From an uncultured bacterium (GTDB lineage: Bacteria; Actinomycetota; Coriobacteriia; Coriobacteriales; Coriobacteriaceae), in assembly GCA_905214905.1 (NCBI GenBank), contig CAJMNK010000008.1, forward strand, positions 1-46,097: DNA of 46,097 nt, given 5' to 3'. The notes beneath the pieces are model-generated. The model was not told the DNA's origin and searched no databases. It was given only the letters and a program-made list of their open reading frames with translations. A program made the translations under genes and the position numbers. Position 1 is the stretch's first letter; the number at the start of each line of letters is the position of its first letter. This document shows, piece by piece, positions 41,754 to 46,097 of the stretch.

Positions 41754-42938
41754 TCACATCTTTCGCAAATAATTCAATTGAAACACAACTACCATCATAA
41801 TTGAAAATACACCAAGTCCTGTAACGAGAATTGAGAACATCGCGATGCTCGTGAACAGGGAAACAAGAAGTGTTGAAATAACAACAGCAACCGATTGCAA
41901 AGACTCCCTAATTGAAAACAGGCTTATCGATTCAGATCCGTCTCTCGCCAAATCCTGCAGCGATGTTATGAGAAGCACATCTTGAATGGCGTTTCCGGCA
42001 CCGACGATAAAAAGGAAAATAAACGATATCCCAGACGCATAGCGATAGCCAAACGCCAGATACGCACCGAGCGCAAGATACGTCACAAAACAATATGATT
42101 TAACGCAATCGGAACCACTGATTAAACGACCGTATATTGTATTTCCGAACAACAGTCCGATTGTAAGACTACTCTGAAGGAATCCATATTGTATCGATGA
42201 CGAGTCAAATTGCAATTGCGCTATAGCTGGCAAAAGAGAATTCAGAGAGCCGAATGCCACGCCACTAGAAATATCGATTAATAGGAAACCAATTGCCAAG
42301 TGCTTCGCGCTAAGATCACTAAATGCAGTCCTGTTTTTTTCATTTTTGCTTATTCCCTCTTTATCATTAACCTCGATAACCGACGGAACATCTCGCAGCA
42401 ACCAGAACGACGCGGCAAAAGAAAGCGCGTCTAATGCAAGAACAGCCTCCGCCCCAAATTGAGCGACAACAAAACCGCCGGCAACTGGCCCCAGGACCAT
42501 CATCAAATTCTGCAGGAACCCAAACGAATTATTAATTACGTCGCGATTGATACTATTCGTATTGGCTCTTAACAACGAGTAAAAGCAGGGCATTTCTACC
42601 GTTCGGCAAAGCGATACCGCGCACGTAATAGCAAACATACTCCATTTACTATCAACAAAAATATAGCAAACGAATAATCCCGCGCGAATTAAGTCTGCCA
42701 ATCTCATGGCCTGCAGTGTCCCGATACCCATCTTCTGAGGCAGCTGCGCGAGCGCAACTGAAAACAGAGAGGGGGCAAATCTGCAGCAGACCATCAAAGC
42801 AGTTGCAGAAACATCGTGAGTTACCTCGTAAATCAGCATTGGCAAAGCAATATTCGCACACCAATTGCCTATTTCGCTTATCCCTCTAGCAATATATAGG
42901 ACCCGAACCGGACGGCTAGCTCTCAATACCGTGAACAT
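41754..42938 (-). CDS. MFS exporter in the radical SAM operon
   Basis: A 394-aa polytopic MFS protein with about 12 helices; MFTVLRASRPVRVLYIARGIS at the start resembles EntS/MdtG-like exporters. The ATG at 42938 overlaps the DUF2087 gene by 23 bases; the GTG one codon upstream is an alternative, and GAGG precedes both. The likely role is export of the product made by the following radical SAM enzyme. The AT-rich composition is like that of its operon neighbours. Confidence 0.85.
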   Translation of the reverse strand: MFTVLRASRPVRVLYIARGISEIGNWCANIALPMLIYEVTHDVSATALMVCCRFAPSLFSVALAQLPQKMGIGTLQAMRLADLIRAGLFVCYIFVDSKWSMFAITCAVSLCRTVEMPCFYSLLRANTNSINRDVINNSFGFLQNLMMVLGPVAGGFVVAQFGAEAVLALDALSFAASFWLLRDVPSVIEVNDKEGISKNEKNRTAFSDLSAKHLAIGFLLIDISSGVAFGSLNSLLPAIAQLQFDSSSIQYGFLQSSLTIGLLFGNTIYGRLISGSDCVKSYCFVTYLALGAYLAFGYRYASGISFIFLFIVGAGNAIQDVLLITSLQDLARDGSESISLFSIRESLQSVAVVISTLLVSLFTSIAMFSILVTGLGVFSIMMVVVFQLNYLRKM

Positions 42939-43197
42939 CACGATTAACCTCGTATTTCAGGCCTCGTTCATCCCTTAATAGGAATCCATAATCAACCAAG
43001 TACCGCCTCAACACGGCATAATCAGGATAGAGCTGTGACAGCACACGATTAACCTGAAGCTCCGTATAACTTGTATTTAATTCAAAGAAAGAGACGGCCC
43101 ATAGCAGCATGATTCTTTTATAGCTTTCCTTTTTTGGAATTGAAACCAGCTCGCCATTCTTGAGAAATCGTTTTTTAAAGTCTATTAGCTCATCCAT
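42916..43197 (-). CDS. DUF2087 domain protein
   Basis: A 93-aa protein whose second half, KRIMLLWAVSFFELNTSYTE then LYPDYAVLRRYLVDYGFLLR, matches DUF2087, a winged-helix-like domain often found in or beside transcriptional regulators. GGAGG lies six bases before the ATG. It is the first gene of the four-gene operon. The direct repeat at 43272-43291 upstream could be its binding site if it autoregulates. Confidence 0.83.
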   Translation of the reverse strand: MDELIDFKKRFLKNGELVSIPKKESYKRIMLLWAVSFFELNTSYTELQVNRVLSQLYPDYAVLRRYLVDYGFLLRDERGLKYEVNRDVHGIES

Positions 43198-43271
43198 TCA
43201 CATCCTCCATTTCATACGCATCTAATACTAAAAATGCATACGCTTTAGGTCATCGCATTCAGCTTCTTTAT

Positions 43272-43291
43272 TCGAACTAAACTCGAACTAA
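43272..43291 (-). promoter_or_regulatory. Tandem TCGAACTAA sites upstream of the radical SAM operon
   Basis: TCGAACTAA at 43272-43280 is repeated at 43283-43291, exactly one helical turn (11 bp) apart, about 75-95 bases before the DUF2087 start. It is a plausible operator for a dimeric or tandem-binding regulator. Confidence 0.5.
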
Positions 43292-43297
43292 TCTAAA

Positions 43298-43516
43298 TTA
43301 TTTGCTCAGACACTCTTCGAAAGCTCGTTTTTCACTCTGAGTAAAATGCCCTTCCCAGTCAGTCCACGAACAGGAAGGCAACTCACAACGAGCGGAGTCG
43401 AAGCCCTCTGCCGTCGGTCGCTCAAAATGCACGATAACCTTTTCGATATCGCCATCTGTAATCAGGTCAGAATGAATGACCTCGGTACCATCTTCGAATG
43501 TCATATACGGGTACAT
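43298..43516 (-). CDS. Small hypothetical protein
   Basis: A 72-aa acidic protein beginning MYPYMTFEDGTEVIHSDLIT and ending in a Trp/Cys-containing stretch (CSWTDWEGHFTQSEKRAFEE). The ATG at 43516 has GAGG eleven bases upstream; a GTG three bases earlier fits better with the spacing. No recognised domain. It lies 100 bases upstream of the DUF2087 gene on the same strand and could belong to the same region. Confidence 0.55.
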   Translation of the reverse strand: MYPYMTFEDGTEVIHSDLITDGDIEKVIVHFERPTAEGFDSARCELPSCSWTDWEGHFTQSEKRAFEECLSK

Positions 43517-43690
43517 CACGTAAACCACCTCGCAATAGTAAATCCAGTTTAGCATCAAGCTATTGCACCAAAGACAGCAGGCCCCCTTGATGAGTTGATG
43601 GTATCTGTTAAATGTCACGTACGATTCACATCTGGTGGGTACCCTGATGGCTACACGAAACGAAGCAGATTTACATCGGGAGGACCCCGT

Positions 43691-44644
43691 ATGACAACCA
43701 AGTACACCGACGCGCCGCGCACGCGTGTCATGACGCCGGCCGCACTCAACAACGGCGTTCACGAGAACCATTCCATCGGCCAGACCATGGCCATTGCGCC
43801 CAAGAAAAAACTCTTTGATGACATTTCCATTCCCCAAATCATCGCCGGTGCCGCGGCAGCCGCCACGAGTGTCGCGCTCGCTTCAAAGATTGGCATTGCC
43901 GGCTCGGTGATTGGTGCCGCTGTGAGCTCAGTCATCACTGTTGTGTCCTCGCAGGTCTATCGCCACTTTATCTCCGCCAGCGCCGAAGCAATCAAGGGCA
44001 CGCATGCCGCTGTCGACTACCCTACCGGCGCCTACGAGCCCGTTGAGCCCAATGTCGAGGAGCACCTAGGTGGCGCCGCAACCACGCAGGAGATGCGCCA
44101 GGTTGCGGGACGCGCGACCACGGCGCGCGTCGCTCCCAACAGCCTGCGCGCCAAGGCGGCGGCTGAGCGCAGCCAGACGCAAAAGAAGGTCATCGTCTTC
44201 TCGATCGCTATCGCCATCGTCGCGGTCATCGCCTGCGCCGGCGCCATCCTTATCACCACTGCCGGTGAGGGTCTGGGCGAGCGTCCCGAGCCAATCCTGT
44301 CGTCGCGCACGAGCGAGAGCGATGCAAATGGCAACACCCAGTCGCAGGATCAGCAGGCACAGACGGACGATACGCAAGGCAGTTCTACCTCTGCCAATTC
44401 GTCCTCGAACACCCAAAACCAATCGCAGGGCGTCGATTCTTCCGTGAACAACAGCGGCACGCAATCCAGCACGACTGACTCAAGCCAAACGACTGACGGC
44501 TCTCAACCGAGCACGGGCGACCAGGCGAATGGCAATACACCGAGTACGGGATCTACCGACAACAGCAACACCAACAGCTCGAGCGGAACCGCGTCCGGCA
44601 CGGCATCTGACAGTTCAAGCCAAGGCACGACATCGGGCAACTAG
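43691..44644 (+). CDS. Membrane protein with a Ser/Thr/Asn-rich C-terminal tail
   Basis: A 317-aa protein. ATG at 43691 follows GGGAGG with seven bases between. A hydrophobic, Ala/Gly/Val-rich segment spans about residues 45-90, and a second helix (VIVFSIAIAIVAVIACAGAI) lies near residues 165-185. From about residue 210 to the end the sequence is a low-complexity Ser/Thr/Gln/Asn tail without recognisable domain, likely extracytoplasmic and disordered. No sorting signal is present. The function is unknown. Confidence 0.7.
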   Translation: MTTKYTDAPRTRVMTPAALNNGVHENHSIGQTMAIAPKKKLFDDISIPQIIAGAAAAATSVALASKIGIAGSVIGAAVSSVITVVSSQVYRHFISASAEAIKGTHAAVDYPTGAYEPVEPNVEEHLGGAATTQEMRQVAGRATTARVAPNSLRAKAAAERSQTQKKVIVFSIAIAIVAVIACAGAILITTAGEGLGERPEPILSSRTSESDANGNTQSQDQQAQTDDTQGSSTSANSSSNTQNQSQGVDSSVNNSGTQSSTTDSSQTTDGSQPSTGDQANGNTPSTGSTDNSNTNSSSGTASGTASDSSSQGTTSGN

Positions 44645-44675
44645 GCACTGCATCCCCAGATAGGCAACCTGTACA

Positions 44676-44710
44676 ACGGGCGCGAATCGACAGCGGTTCG
44701 CGCCCGTTTG
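44676..44710 (+). terminator. Terminator after the Ser/Thr-rich protein
   Basis: ACGGGCGCGAA and TTCGCGCCCGT form an 11-bp stem around a 10-base loop, followed by TTG. Confidence 0.88.
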
Positions 44711-44780
44711 CCTTGGGCGCCGTCATGGCGAGCGCCATGCGATGGTAAGATGCTTTACATGTGTAAAGAGGAGATTTGCC

Positions 44781-46076
44781 ATGAGCAAGACAATAGTTAG
44801 GCCCATGCTTTCGCTGGGCAACCACATCTATCTGTATCGCCTGCTGCGCGATGCGATTGGATGCGGCAAGCAAACGTTTATGACGCAGGTCGAAGAGGCT
44901 CTCGCCGTTGACGACATGACTGCTTATGACCTGGGCTTCGAATCCACGCGCGAGCTGCTCGAAGAGCTTGACGACTGCATTAAGCTGACCGTCTTTAAGG
45001 GCGGTCGCCTGTATGCCACCGTCATCGCCAACGAGGCCTGGGATGCCGCACTTGCCAAGGGCGAGGACAAGCCCAAGACCGCCAAGGGCGCTAAGCAGTC
45101 CTACAAAAAGAAAAAGCGCAGTGAGAAGGACCTCAAGGCTGTGCGCCCCAAGCACGTTAAGCGTCCCGAACCAGAAGCCGCGGTTGAAGCTGTGCCGGAG
45201 CCCGAGCCCGAGACAGAGATCGAAGTCGCTATTGAGGTAGCAGTAGAAACCGAAATCGCCGCCACGACCGATCCTGAAGTCATATCCGAGCAGGAAGCCA
45301 CTGCTGAGCTCAACGAAGCTCCCAAGTCGACAACCGAAGAAGCCGCTAACCAACCCGAGACGTCTGCGTTCCAAAACAGCAATGTCTTTGGCAACGAGGC
45401 CGAGGACGATCAGTCCGACGAACCCGCCGATCAAGACGCTACCGAGTCGGCGCCGGAGCCCGAGACACCGCAGCCCGCCATCTCGCTTACGGTCGTCTAT
45501 GACCCCGAGAACGCAAACGCCGGCATCACCACCATGGCATCCACGCCGGTCGAAGCAAAGCTGCCTGTCGAGGCAGAGGACGCCCCGCAAGCCGATGCCA
45601 AAACCGAGACTGAAGACACATCCGTCTCCGTGGAACCGACAGATTCCGCAGTTAAGCCGGAACCGGTGCCTGAGTCTGCACCCGTCATCGAGTCCGCATC
45701 CGAACCTGTCTATGACCAGATTCCCGCACCGGCTCCGGTCCCCGCTGCAGCACCGGCCCCCGCACCCGCAACGCCCGCCATCCCCGAGGACTTCCCCGTC
45801 GATTTCGCAACCGAGGTCTTCTGCCCCGGCCCGCTTCTGCACCAGCTGTCGACCTATCTCCCCTACGGCGCCGATACCCTCGGCATTGTCGGCGAGTACT
45901 ACTGGATCGCCCGCGAACGCGGCACCATCGAGGCCGCGCGAAACCGCGCAATCTTCCCCCTGCGCTACACGCAGGCCGGCGAGCGCCACGAAGTCACCGT
46001 GCGCATCCGCCGCAACACCACCGGAGGCCTCGGAGCCACCTGGACCGTCGACAAGGTTGAAGACTCCAACGAATAG
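44781..46076 (+). CDS. Protein with a LOTUS/OST-HTH-like N-terminus and long acidic linker
   Basis: A 431-aa protein. Residues 10-95 (SLGNHIYLYRLLRDAIG, VDDMTAYDLGFESTRELLEE, TVFKGGRLYATVIANE) have the pattern of LOTUS/OST-HTH domains: helical HTH, GF-x-S-x-x-E-L-L-E, then a beta strand ending in a conserved YxxV. These domains bind RNA in other organisms. A basic patch (KKKKRSEK) follows, then about 200 residues of low-complexity Glu/Pro/Ala linker, and a C-terminal domain of about 90 residues (FCPGPLLHQLSTYLPYGADT, GEYYWIAR, RRNTTGGLGATWTVDKV) with no recognised family. The ATG at 44781 has AGAGGAG eight bases upstream. Confidence 0.75.
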   Translation: MSKTIVRPMLSLGNHIYLYRLLRDAIGCGKQTFMTQVEEALAVDDMTAYDLGFESTRELLEELDDCIKLTVFKGGRLYATVIANEAWDAALAKGEDKPKTAKGAKQSYKKKKRSEKDLKAVRPKHVKRPEPEAAVEAVPEPEPETEIEVAIEVAVETEIAATTDPEVISEQEATAELNEAPKSTTEEAANQPETSAFQNSNVFGNEAEDDQSDEPADQDATESAPEPETPQPAISLTVVYDPENANAGITTMASTPVEAKLPVEAEDAPQADAKTETEDTSVSVEPTDSAVKPEPVPESAPVIESASEPVYDQIPAPAPVPAAAPAPAPATPAIPEDFPVDFATEVFCPGPLLHQLSTYLPYGADTLGIVGEYYWIARERGTIEAARNRAIFPLRYTQAGERHEVTVRIRRNTTGGLGATWTVDKVEDSNE

Positions 46077-46097
46077 CAAAACGCGGCGAACGTCACA

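Noticed and set aside
44553..46079. 508-codon minus-strand frame at the right end
   Set aside because: It covers the opposite strand of the Ser/Thr-rich and LOTUS-like genes, which have good ribosome binding sites; the frame shows only low-complexity Gly/Arg/Cys sequence.
1..46097. CRISPR array, tRNA or rRNA genes
   Set aside because: No regularly spaced direct repeats of CRISPR size, no CCA-ending cloverleaf and no rRNA-like conserved stretch were found.

Overview
The window looks like a chromosomal segment of a gut Coriobacteriia actinobacterium, most likely Collinsella or a close relative. This is inferred from the high-GC codon use, paired acetate kinases beside a short Pta, an L-lactate dehydrogenase, a sortase-anchored C69 dipeptidase, actinobacterial-style promoters and the gene order. 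No rRNA, tRNA, CRISPR array or complete insertion sequence was found.

Layout. 1-2.5 kb: cell-surface galactofuranose-type genes (GT2 glycosyltransferase, UDP-galactopyranose mutase), with the tail of a convergent gene. 2.6-6.5 kb: acetate fermentation block (pta convergent with two tandem acetate kinases). 6.6-8.8 kb: MFS transporter and LysR regulator. 8.8-13.1 kb: housekeeping genes on the minus strand (HIT protein, xseB, xseA, membrane Zn-peptidase, RNase D). 13.2-16.5 kb: diacylglycerol-kinase-like protein, a 30-aa membrane peptide and an LPXTG C69 dipeptidase. 16.6-20.2 kb: ECF transporter (S, fused A-A, T) behind a leader peptide with three consecutive Trp codons and an intrinsic terminator. 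20.3-22.4 kb: ATP-grasp ligase plus Asp/Glu racemase, resembling a D-aspartate ligase pair. 22.8-26.8 kb: PcsB-like cell-wall protein, Ser/Thr kinase with an HTH partner, and small membrane proteins. 26.8-32.2 kb: diaminopimelate/lysine locus, with a lysine riboswitch, an in-frame LysA-DapA fusion, dapB, dapH and a divergent M20 deacetylase. 32.3-39.1 kb: nucleoid-associated protein, DUF2974 hydrolase, ldh, class I aminotransferase and glutamine-dependent NAD synthetase. 39.2-43.2 kb: an AT-rich four-gene operon (DUF2087 protein, MFS, B12-type radical SAM enzyme, 36-aa acidic peptide) that looks like a small peptide-modification system. 43.3-46.1 kb: hypothetical proteins, including one with a LOTUS/OST-HTH-like N-terminus.

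The most notable signals are five. (i) The compact radical SAM/exporter/36-aa peptide operon. (ii) A family of nested-hairpin repeats whose core is conserved while the outer stems change sequence but stay paired. (iii) The Trp leader peptide and attenuator upstream of an ECF transporter. (iv) The LysA-DapA fusion, which keeps an internal ribosome binding site for DapA. (v) Short repeats bracketing genes (a GGGGACAGG-type palindrome pair, and a 21-bp block shared by two 3' UTRs).

All assignments come from reading the sequence and motif recognition. No database search was run.
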